NCBI GenBank assembly: GCA_030689585.1
Contig: JAUYFZ010000282.1
Coordinates: forward strand, 1-6,860
Length of the DNA stretch: 6,860 nucleotides
Source of the DNA: Rhodocyclaceae bacterium
Lineage (GTDB): Bacteria > Pseudomonadota > Gammaproteobacteria > Burkholderiales > Rhodocyclaceae
Reading direction: 5' to 3'
Shown here: positions 1 through 5,510 of the stretch, piece after piece
How positions within the stretch are numbered: position 1 is the stretch's first letter
Layout: the number at the start of each line of letters is the position of its first letter
Translations under genes and position numbers: made by a program
Notes under the pieces: generated by a model
Seen by the model: the letters and a program-made list of their open reading frames with translations, nothing else
Database searches by the model: none
Told to the model about the DNA's origin: nothing

Positions 1-314
1 AACGGCTTGGGTAAGTATTCAAAAGCCCCCCCTTGAAAGGCGGCTACCGCAGAATCGAGGTCTGAGTAAGCGGTCATAATAATGACCGACAATTCTGGAT
101 ATCGCTCTTTGGCCTGTTGTAGCAAATCCAACCCACTGGTGCCGGGCATACGAATGTCAGAAATCAGGACGCTGGGGATGACTTCGCCCCTCATGGCCGC
201 CAATGCTTCGTCCGCAGAAACAAAAGTTTTGCAGGAAATATCCTCGCGGGTCAGTGCTTTTTCAAGCACCCAACGGATGGAGCGGTCATCATCGACAATC
301 CAGACAGGGTTCAT
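1..314 (-). CDS. ntrC (glnG): Nitrogen regulation response regulator NtrC (NRI), N-terminal receiver domain, partial
   Basis: Only the first 104 residues lie in the window; the gene continues past the left edge. The visible part is a response-regulator receiver domain. It opens with MNPVWIVDDDRSIRWVLEKAL, whose acidic DDD cluster (residues 8-10) would bind Mg2+. The phospho-acceptor is Asp53 in the segment SDIRMPG, followed by the switch Thr in MTAYSD and the conserved Lys in EYLPKPF. In the family this domain is followed by a sigma54-activating AAA+ domain and a Fis-type DNA-binding domain, neither visible here. NtrB phosphorylates it, and it then activates nitrogen-starvation promoters such as glnA. 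The ATG at 314 overlaps the ntrB stop codon as ATGA, which suggests translational coupling; no strong Shine-Dalgarno sequence precedes it. The NtrC identity rests on the receiver sequence plus the ntrB neighbour. Confidence 0.95.
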   Translation of the reverse strand, partial: MNPVWIVDDDRSIRWVLEKALTREDISCKTFVSADEALAAMRGEVIPSVLISDIRMPGTSGLDLLQQAKERYPELSVIIMTAYSDLDSAVAAFQGGAFEYLPKP

Positions 315-1045
315 GGTGGCGTACTCAACGGAAGTTGTAAGATAAAACAGGTTCGACCGGGACAGGATTCAACGTCGATATGGCCCAAGTGTTGTTGTAC
401 AAAACTTTGCACGAGCGCCAGGCCCAGCCCGCTGCCGCCTTCTCGTCCGGAGATCAAAGGATAAAAAATCTTGTCGCGAATCGATTCTGGAATACCGGGG
501 CCATTATCGATCACCCGCAATTCCAAGGCCAGACGATGACGTTTTTTGGCAAAAGTGGCTTGCCGCAACACCCGAGTGCGGAAAGTGATTTCCCCCTGCC
601 CTTCCAAGGCCTGCGCCGCGTTACGAGCAATGTTAAGCACCACTTGAATGAGTTGCTCCCGGTCACCGGTGAGTTCCGGTAAGGAAATATCGTAATCACG
701 CCGTACCCGCACGCCAGGGTATTCCGCATGGATTAAACGAAGCACCCTTTCCAGAATCTCGTGAATATTCACTAACGCGGGCTGCATGGCTCGATGGGAC
801 GAGAGCAGTCGTTGCATCAGGTCTTGCAGGCGATCCACTTCATGAATGATGACCTGCGTGTATTCCTTGAATCGCGGGTCAGGGAGTTCACGTTCCAGTA
901 ACTGCGCCGACCCTCGAATGCCGCCGAGCGGGTTTTTGATTTCATGGGCCAGATTACGAATCAATTCCCGAGTGGCCTGTTGCTGGACGGCTTCCTGTTC
1001 TTCACGAATCGTCTTTTCGATCAGGATGACCGCCGGTGAGCGCAT
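311..1045 (-). CDS. ntrB (glnL): Nitrogen regulation sensor histidine kinase NtrB (NRII), short form lacking the PAS domain
   Basis: Cytoplasmic kinase/phosphatase that controls NtrC phosphorylation in response to PII. Taking the ATG at 1045 gives 244 residues; E. coli NtrB has about 349. The kinase core is complete: H-box RNLAHEIKNPLGG with phospho-accepting His34, N-box NIARNAAQA (Asn142), G1 box VIDNGPGIP (Asp180), then IFYPLISGREGG and the G2 box GSGLGLA. The usual N-terminal PAS domain of roughly 100 residues is absent, because the DUF4124 stop codon lies at 1080, just upstream. I chose 1045 because an AAGGG Shine-Dalgarno sequence sits 6 bases upstream and family similarity starts about there. 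An open frame extends to a GTG at 1237, with another ATG at 1129, but that stretch overlaps the DUF4124 gene and does not look like a PAS domain. The stop overlaps ntrC. Function is very likely; start moderately sure. Confidence 0.88.
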   Translation of the reverse strand: MRSPAVILIEKTIREEQEAVQQQATRELIRNLAHEIKNPLGGIRGSAQLLERELPDPRFKEYTQVIIHEVDRLQDLMQRLLSSHRAMQPALVNIHEILERVLRLIHAEYPGVRVRRDYDISLPELTGDREQLIQVVLNIARNAAQALEGQGEITFRTRVLRQATFAKKRHRLALELRVIDNGPGIPESIRDKIFYPLISGREGGSGLGLALVQSFVQQHLGHIDVESCPGRTCFILQLPLSTPP

Positions 1046-1079
1046 ATTCAACCCTTGGAACGGTGCGGGCGAGTGCTCA

Positions 1080-1478
1080 CTATCTGAGCTTTTCAAGTTC
1101 CTTTTTGAGGGCTTCGATGTTGTGCTCATGGTGTCGCCTGGCCTCTTGACTCTCTGGAACAATCGGGACGAGTGCGTCCAATTTCTTGCGTTCTGCCGCC
1201 AGTTCTTCTTCAAGAATGGCTCGGCGGTCGGTATCACGCGTTCGTTGTTGGGTTCCGCTTACTTTCGGAAAACCGGAAGGTGTGGCCTGGGTGACTCGTG
1301 TCGAACCCGCAGATCGGGGCGCGGATGAGGGGGTTTTGGACAGCACCGTACATTGCTTTCCGGCCGTTTTCTGATTGGTATAAGTAATCAGGCCATCGCT
1401 GTTAGAACACTTGTACAGCGTATCTGCATGAACCACAGACGAAACGGCAGCAAGGAATCCAACGATCCAGATCACCAT
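1080..1478 (-). CDS. Small exported DUF4124-domain protein of unknown function
   Basis: A 132-residue protein. Residues 1-18 form a hydrophobic signal peptide ending in VVHA, with probable cleavage before Asp-Thr-Leu-Tyr. Residues 19-47 match the start of DUF4124: LYKCSNSDGLITYTN and a second Cys in KQC, which may pair with the first Cys in the periplasm. A Ser/Thr/Pro-rich linker (about 48-80) leads to a highly charged, probably coiled-coil C-terminus (about 84-132). Proteins of this type commonly sit between glnA and ntrB in betaproteobacteria; no biochemical role is known to me. The start is uncertain: ATG at 1478 gives a signal peptide without a positive charge, while an in-frame GTG at 1490 or TTG at 1523 would lengthen it, the TTG adding arginines. 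The gap to glnA is 16 bases with the ATG start, so it is almost certainly co-transcribed. Confidence 0.85.
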   Translation of the reverse strand: MVIWIVGFLAAVSSVVHADTLYKCSNSDGLITYTNQKTAGKQCTVLSKTPSSAPRSAGSTRVTQATPSGFPKVSGTQQRTRDTDRRAILEEELAAERKKLDALVPIVPESQEARRHHEHNIEALKKELEKLR

Positions 1479-1494
1479 GCTGCCGCTCACTTCA

Positions 1495-2916
1495 TCAGAT
1501 CGAGTAATACATCTCGTACTCAAGCGGATGGGTCGTCATGCGGAACCGCGTAACTTCTTCCATCTTGAGATCGATGTAGGCTTCAATCATGTCCTTGCTG
1601 AACACACCACCACGGGTCAGGAACTCGTGATCTTTGGCTAGATAATCAAGGGCTTGCTCCAGACTTGAACAAACGGTCGGAATCTTGGCATCCTCTTCCG
1701 GCGGCAGATCGTAGAGGTTTTTGTCAGCCGGATCGCCGGGGTGAATCTTGTTCTGGATGCCATCCATTCCCGCCAGCAGCATGGCCGAAAAACCCAGATA
1801 AGAGTTGCAACCCGGATCAGGGAAACGCACTTCAATACGGCGGGCCTTGTCGGAATTGACGTAAGGCACGCGAATGGAAGCGGAACGGTTACGGGCCGAG
1901 TAAGCCAGTTTCACGGGAGCCTCAAAACCTGGCACCAACCGTTTGTAGGAGTTGGTCAGCGGGTTGGTAATAGCATTCAACGCACGGGCATGTTTGATGA
2001 TGCCGCCGATGTAATACAGCGCCATCTCGGACAGACCTGCATAGCCGTTACCTGCGAAGAGGTTTTTGCCGTCTTTCCAGATCGACTGATGCACGTGCAT
2101 CCCAGAGCCGTTATCGCCCACGATGGGTTTGGGCATGAAGGTGGCGGTCTTGCCATAGCTATGGGCCACATTGTGAATCACATACTTCAACACCTGCGTC
2201 CAGTCGGCCCGCTTCACCAACGAGTTGAACTTGGTACCCAGTTCGCACTGGCCGGCGGTGGCGACTTCATGGTGATGCACTTCCACTTCAACCCCACAGG
2301 CTTCGGCAGCCAGACACATCGCGGCGCGAATGTCATTTAAGGAATCGACGGGAGGAACGGGGAAATAACCCCCCTTGACGGTGGGACGATGCCCGATATT
2401 GCCGCCGCTGTCTCCATGAGGTTTGTCGGCAGAAGCCCAAGCCGCCTCGTCGGAAAACACTTTGCAGTAAGAACCGGACATGTCGATTTTCCATTCGACG
2501 GAATCGAAAATGAAAAATTCAGGTTCCGGGCCGAAATAAGCGGTATCGCCGATGCCACTGCTTTTCAAGTAAGCCTCGGCACGTTTGGCGATGGAGCGCG
2601 GGTCGCGGTCATAGCCTTTGCCATCCGAAGGTTCCACCACGTCGCAGGTCAGCACCAGCGTGGTTTCATCCATGAAAGGATCGATATAAGCACTGCCTGC
2701 ATCGGGCATCAAAAGCATGTCGGAGGCTTGAATGCCCTTCCAGCCTGCAATAGAGGAGCCGTCAAACGCGTGACCATCTTCAAACTGGCCCAGACCAAAC
2801 GCTTTGATCGGCACGCCCACGTGCTGTTCCTTGCCACGGGTATCGGTAAAGCGAAAGTCCACAAATTTGACTTCCTGCTCTTGAATCATCTTCATCACGT
2901 CTTGAGGCGTTGCCAT
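1495..2916 (-). CDS. glnA: Glutamine synthetase type I (GSI-beta)
   Basis: Makes glutamine from glutamate, ammonia and ATP in the cytoplasm, as a dodecamer in this family. The protein is 473 residues (E. coli 469) and looks intact. Visible signatures are [12 protein letters not shown] near the N-terminus, EPEFFIFD, the ATP-binding stretch [16 protein letters not shown], the substrate-site loop containing NRSASIRVP, and NLYDLPPEE, whose Tyr402 (codon 1711-1713) corresponds to the Tyr397 adenylylation site of E. coli. It is therefore the adenylylation-regulated type (GlnE partner, not in this window). The ATG at 2916 has an AGGAG Shine-Dalgarno sequence 6 bases upstream and matches the family N-terminus; the frame runs open to 3045 but that part is not conserved. 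It is the first gene of the operon leading into ntrB-ntrC, so NtrC feedback on its own operon is likely. Confidence 0.99.
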   Translation of the reverse strand: MATPQDVMKMIQEQEVKFVDFRFTDTRGKEQHVGVPIKAFGLGQFEDGHAFDGSSIAGWKGIQASDMLLMPDAGSAYIDPFMDETTLVLTCDVVEPSDGKGYDRDPRSIAKRAEAYLKSSGIGDTAYFGPEPEFFIFDSVEWKIDMSGSYCKVFSDEAAWASADKPHGDSGGNIGHRPTVKGGYFPVPPVDSLNDIRAAMCLAAEACGVEVEVHHHEVATAGQCELGTKFNSLVKRADWTQVLKYVIHNVAHSYGKTATFMPKPIVGDNGSGMHVHQSIWKDGKNLFAGNGYAGLSEMALYYIGGIIKHARALNAITNPLTNSYKRLVPGFEAPVKLAYSARNRSASIRVPYVNSDKARRIEVRFPDPGCNSYLGFSAMLLAGMDGIQNKIHPGDPADKNLYDLPPEEDAKIPTVCSSLEQALDYLAKDHEFLTRGGVFSKDMIEAYIDLKMEEVTRFRMTTHPLEYEMYYSI

Positions 2917-3037
2917 AACAAGCTCCTGAGGTTTTATGGGTGAAATGGGTTGGGTGAAACACAGATTCGAATTATGGCATGAAAAACCCCCGTTAATTAA
3001 AGCTATACCCTCTGACCGAACTTCTAAAATCACGGGC
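2917..3037. promoter_or_regulatory. Divergent intergenic region between glnA and zapD (promoter region)
   Basis: These 121 bases separate two divergent genes and must hold at least the glnA promoter unless transcripts start inside the neighbours. On the minus strand, CATAAT at 2971-2976 is a reasonable -10 element (5 of 6), but its -35 candidate is poor. On the plus strand TATACC at 3004-3009 is a weak -10 candidate for zapD. Two 8-bp palindromes occur: ATTCGAAT at 2965-2972 and TTAATTAA at 2993-3000. I find no convincing sigma54 -24/-12 motif and no NtrC site of the GCAC-N-GGTGC type. zapD has no clear Shine-Dalgarno sequence. Assignments inside this region are guesses; that it is regulatory is a position argument. 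Confidence 0.4.
2923..2927 (-). promoter_or_regulatory. Ribosome binding site of glnA
   Basis: AGGAG on the minus strand, 6 bases before the ATG at 2916. It decides the glnA start against the longer open frame that reaches 3045. Confidence 0.8.
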
Positions 3038-3793
3038 ATGATCACTTATGAATATCCGTTGACGGAACGCTTTCGAACGCTGTTGCGTATCGAAAATCTG
3101 TTCGACAAAGTTATGCACTTTGCACAGTCCGATAATTCAACGGATCATCACGTCGCCTTGGTGATTTTGTTCGAGATACTTGAAGTCATCGGTCGTGCCG
3201 ATCTTAAATTTGAACTGGTGCAGGAGCTGGAACGACAACGTCAGACGCTTCTGTCCTTCCAGAAAAATCCGAATGTTTCTGAAGAAATTTTATCCGGTGC
3301 GCTCTACGAGATCGAACAGGCGTCGACCATCTTGTTGGCCATGCAAGGTAAAGTTGGACAACATTTGCGGGATAACGAATGGCTGACCAGCATTCGCAAT
3401 CGCGCTTCCTTGCCAGGGGGAGTCTGCGAGTTCGATCTGCCTTCCTATCATTTTTGGTTGAATCTCGATCCGGAACTACGTCAAAAAGACTTGGAAGGCT
3501 GGATCGCCCCCATGCTGCCCGTTCGTCAGGGTGCCAGTATCGTCATGCGCTTCTTGCGGTCATCGGGCCGCCCTGAAAAACAGTGCGCTCCTAATGGAGC
3601 TTTCCAGATGATGCTCACCGGTCGCTCTGTTCAGATGGTTCGGTTAAACCTCAAACGATCCGACGTGGTGGTCCCTGAGATCAGTGCCAACAAATACGCG
3701 CTCAACATTCGCTTTTCTACGCCGGGAACCACGTTGAAACCCAAGCAGGTCGAAACGGATGTGAATTTTGATTTAACTTTTTGTAACCTATGA
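3038..3793 (+). CDS. zapD: Cell division protein ZapD (DUF1342 family)
   Basis: A cytoplasmic protein that bundles FtsZ filaments and stabilises the Z-ring at midcell. The 251 residues (E. coli ZapD 247) align over the whole family length: the N-terminal [19 protein letters not shown], the helical middle with [13 protein letters not shown], the conserved block [18 protein letters not shown], the region around GWIAPMLPV, and the C-terminal beta part with MVRLNLKR and [13 protein letters not shown]. The ATG at 3038 was chosen because MITYEYPL is the usual betaproteobacterial start; the frame is open back to an ATG at 2936, but the extra 34 residues are not conserved and would cover the glnA promoter region. 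No good Shine-Dalgarno sequence precedes 3038. The stop overlaps the lgt start as ATGA, so the two are probably one transcript. Confidence 0.95.
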   Translation: MITYEYPLTERFRTLLRIENLFDKVMHFAQSDNSTDHHVALVILFEILEVIGRADLKFELVQELERQRQTLLSFQKNPNVSEEILSGALYEIEQASTILLAMQGKVGQHLRDNEWLTSIRNRASLPGGVCEFDLPSYHFWLNLDPELRQKDLEGWIAPMLPVRQGASIVMRFLRSSGRPEKQCAPNGAFQMMLTGRSVQMVRLNLKRSDVVVPEISANKYALNIRFSTPGTTLKPKQVETDVNFDLTFCNL

Positions 3794-4563
3794 TTCATCC
3801 CCAGTTCGACCCCATCGCCCTACAACTCGGCCCCTTGGCCGTGCGCTGGTATGGGTTGATGTATTTGATCGGATTCCTGGCTTTTTTGTGGATGGGCAAA
3901 CGACGTGCCGTTCGCCAACCCTGGCATGGCTTGTCCCCCCTCGACTTGGACGATCTGTTGTTCTACGGCGTGTTGGGGGTCATTTTGGGCGGGCGATTAG
4001 GGCAGGTGCTGTTTTACGATCCGGCCTATTACCTAGACCATCCTGCCGATATTCTGGCTGTCTGGAAGGGAGGAATGAGCTTTCATGGCGGTTTCCTGGG
4101 GGTCGTCGCCGGCATGGCCTTGTGGGCACGCAAGACCGGGCGCAGCTTTCTTCAAGTCACCGACTTTATTGTCCCCCTCGTCCCTCTGGGACTTTTCACC
4201 GGACGCATCGGCAACTTCATCAACGGAGAATTATGGGGACGGGTAACAGATGCCGGCGTGCCTTGGGCCATGGTTTTTCCGCAAGTGGATGGAGAACTCC
4301 GTCATCCCTCTCAACTCTATCAAGCCACGCTGGAAGGCTTGATGTTGTTCGTGTTGTTGTGGATTTTTTCCAGCAAGGAACAGCCACGAGGCAAGATTTC
4401 CGCTCTCTTCCTGATCGGTTACGGGGGGGCGCGCTGGATGGGTGAATACTTCCGTGAGCCTGACCACGGCATCTTCGGCCTGTCTTATTTCATCAGCATG
4501 GGACAGTGGTTATCGCTCCCCATGATCGTCATCGGCCTCCTTCTGTGGGTTCGCAAACCATAA
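3790..4563 (+). CDS. lgt: Phosphatidylglycerol--prolipoprotein diacylglyceryl transferase
   Basis: Integral inner-membrane enzyme that moves a diacylglyceryl group from phosphatidylglycerol to the lipobox Cys of prolipoproteins, the first step of lipoprotein maturation. The 257 residues (E. coli 291) contain several hydrophobic helices, for example about 21-35, 57-74, 100-112, 122-137, 182-194 and 239-254. Key family residues are present: RWYGLMY (Tyr21), GGMSFHGG with His99 (E. coli His103), the Lgt signature [14 protein letters not shown] with Arg139 and Asn142 (E. coli Arg143 and Asn146), and the late Arg222 in [10 protein letters not shown]. The ATG at 3790 overlaps the zapD TGA, so translation is probably coupled; there is no separate Shine-Dalgarno sequence. 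No obvious terminator directly follows, although hairpin-forming repeats begin about 80 bases downstream. Confidence 0.98.
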   Translation: MIHPQFDPIALQLGPLAVRWYGLMYLIGFLAFLWMGKRRAVRQPWHGLSPLDLDDLLFYGVLGVILGGRLGQVLFYDPAYYLDHPADILAVWKGGMSFHGGFLGVVAGMALWARKTGRSFLQVTDFIVPLVPLGLFTGRIGNFINGELWGRVTDAGVPWAMVFPQVDGELRHPSQLYQATLEGLMLFVLLWIFSSKEQPRGKISALFLIGYGGARWMGEYFREPDHGIFGLSYFISMGQWLSLPMIVIGLLLWVRKP

Positions 4564-4642
4564 CTCGCATGGTCACGAAGCTCACCCCTGTCACAGCAAG
4601 AAATCATGAAACATGCCCCATCGACCCCCATCCCCACCCCAA

Positions 4643-4663
4643 CCCTCCCCTTGAAGGGGAGGG
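4643..4663. repeat. Perfect 21-bp palindrome, left end of the repeat element
   Basis: Two 10-base arms, CCCTCCCCTT and AAGGGGAGGG, flank a single G. As RNA this would fold into a stem of 8-9 G/C-rich pairs with a tiny loop. It lacks a following T-run, so it is not a typical intrinsic terminator, although it could protect or attenuate the lgt mRNA. Confidence 0.85.
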
Positions 4664-4666
4664 AAC

Positions 4667-4694
4667 TTGGTGCGTCTATTTTCACATGTGTAAT
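4667..4694 (+). promoter_or_regulatory. Candidate sigma70 promoter inside the repeat element
   Basis: TTGGTG at 4667-4672 and TGTAAT at 4689-4694 are separated by 16 bases and lie in the non-repetitive core of the element, pointing at yrfG-gabD. The -10 matches 5 of 6 positions, the -35 only 3 of 6. The palindrome CACATGTG (4683-4690) overlaps it. Weak evidence. Confidence 0.22.
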
Positions 4695-4740
4695 CAACAA
4701 GTTAAAAGATGTGTGCATACGGTAGCCCTTGAAGGGGGGG

Positions 4741-4830
4741 AGTTAGTCTCCTTCCCCTTCAAGGGAAGGGAGTTAGTCTCCTTCCCCTTCAAGGGGAGGG
4801 AGTTAGTCTCCTCCCCCTTCAAGGGGGAGG
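4741..4830. repeat. Three tandem copies of a 30-bp palindrome-containing unit
   Basis: Units lie at 4741-4770, 4771-4800 and 4801-4830. Each begins AGTTAGTCTC and then carries a palindrome around TTCAA. Units 1 and 2 differ at one position; unit 3 has three differences from unit 2. In unit 3 an 8-bp stem (4810-4817 with 4823-4830) is perfect; in unit 1 a 7-bp stem (4750-4756 with 4763-4769) is perfect; unit 2 has a mismatch or G-U pair. Because 30 bases equal ten codons, the plus frame stays open and reads ELVSFPFKGR repeatedly, but this is probably not translated. Confidence 0.9.
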
Positions 4831-4841
4831 CTGGGAGGGGG

Positions 4842-5510
4842 ATGGGGAATGTATTTCACGCTAATGACATCGACACCGTCTTGCTGGACATGGACGGGAC
4901 TCTGCTCGACCTTCATTTCGACAATCATTTCTGGCAGGTCCATGTGCCCCTGCGGTATGCCGAAGTGCACGGCATCCCCTTCGATGCGGCGCGTGAGGAA
5001 CTGGCGGAACGCTATCGTGCGCGTGCGGGAACACTGGAGTGGTATTCGGTCGATTTCTGGGAAGATGAATTGAACATGGACATCATGCTTCTCAAGGAAG
5101 AAGTGGCCCATCTGATTGCCGTTCATCCCAGCGTGACGGATTTTCTCGCCTGGGCACGCATGGCAGGAAAACGCATCGTATTAGCGACCAACGCCCACCA
5201 CAAGAGCGTGACCTTGAAAATGGCCCGCACGGGATTAACGCCCCACTTCGACAACATCATCACGTCGCACGAACTTGGCCATCCCAAGGAATCCATCCAT
5301 TTCTGGCAAAAATTACAGGAAGTGGAACCTTTCGACCCCGAACGTACCCTGTTAGTCGATGACAGCCTGCCCGTGTTGGAAGCGGCACGAAGTTTCGGCA
5401 TCGCTCATCTGGTCACCATTTTGAAACCGGATACCCGTCAGCCGACGAAAGAGTCGGGGGACTATCCAGCCATTGAAACTTTTGCGGAGTTGATCCCATG
5501 TTTGCTGTAA
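4842..5510 (+). CDS. yrfG: HAD-family hydrolase, YrfG-like GMP/IMP nucleotidase
   Basis: Probable cytoplasmic 5'-nucleotidase of the haloacid dehalogenase superfamily; E. coli YrfG dephosphorylates GMP and IMP. The 222 residues equal the E. coli length. HAD motifs are complete: motif I DTVLLDMDGTLLD with nucleophile Asp16 and acid/base Asp18, motif II VLATNAH (Thr116), the Lys149 of HPKE, and motif IV LLVDDS (Asp173, Asp174). The family-specific LHFDNHFWQ follows motif I, and a helical cap domain occupies about residues 30-95. The ATG at 4842 fits the short family N-terminus (eight residues before DIDTVLL). The frame is open back to 4506 through the repeats, but that extension is repeat-encoded. 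GGAGG-type sequences lie 3 and 11 bases upstream, both poorly spaced. The 3' end overlaps gabD by 13 bases. Substrate is inferred from similarity. Confidence 0.9.
   Translation: MGNVFHANDIDTVLLDMDGTLLDLHFDNHFWQVHVPLRYAEVHGIPFDAAREELAERYRARAGTLEWYSVDFWEDELNMDIMLLKEEVAHLIAVHPSVTDFLAWARMAGKRIVLATNAHHKSVTLKMARTGLTPHFDNIITSHELGHPKESIHFWQKLQEVEPFDPERTLLVDDSLPVLEAARSFGIAHLVTILKPDTRQPTKESGDYPAIETFAELIPCLL
5486..5489 (+). promoter_or_regulatory. Ribosome binding site of gabD
   Basis: GGAG inside the yrfG 3' end, 8 bases before the ATG at 5498. It supports the short gabD start; in that frame a TGA at 5474-5476 rules out any longer N-terminus. Confidence 0.7.

Larger units (their letters stand above)
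4626..4847. repeat. Composite palindromic repeat element with inverted ends (REP/MITE-like)
   Basis: The left end (4626-4663) and right end (4810-4847) are inverted copies: by hand, 31 of 38 positions match without gaps. Each starts from the outside with CCCCATCCCC, continues through a C-rich stretch and ends in a palindrome centred on TTGAA. Between them lie about 60 bases of unrelated, more AT-rich sequence (4664-4724), a half palindrome (about 4725-4740) and a 30-bp tandem repeat. No transposase is encoded. Elements with CTCCCCTTGAAGGGGAG cores are widespread intergenic repeats in proteobacteria. The element fills most of the lgt to yrfG gap (4564-4841); the remaining bases 4564-4625 show nothing recognisable. 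The right end includes the yrfG start codon. Confidence 0.8.

Noticed and set aside
1046..1237. An ntrB start at GTG 1237 or ATG 1129.
   Set aside because: The stretch is the DUF4124 gene read in another frame; its translation is basic and low in hydrophobic residues, unlike a PAS domain.
1741..2943. Two long plus-strand open frames (1741-2340 and 2389-2943) opposite glnA.
   Set aside because: They mirror the conserved glnA coding sequence, have no recognisable domain, and are codon-bias shadows.
2977..2990. Sigma54 promoter for glnA (GG-N10-GC on the minus strand).
   Set aside because: Only the GG and GC pairs match; the surrounding TGGCAC and TTGC positions mostly do not.
2936..3037. A zapD start at ATG 2936 adding 34 residues.
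   Set aside because: The extra residues are not family-like and MITYEYPL at 3038 is the normal start of the family.
2917..3045. A longer glnA reading frame with 43 more N-terminal residues.
   Set aside because: The extension is not like glutamine synthetase, overlaps zapD, and the ATG at 2916 has a well-spaced AGGAG.
4643..4663. Intrinsic terminator for lgt.
   Set aside because: The hairpin is good but no T-run follows on either strand, and the same palindrome recurs as part of the repeat element.
4741..4830. CRISPR array.
   Set aside because: The 30-bp units are directly adjacent with no spacers and there are no cas genes.
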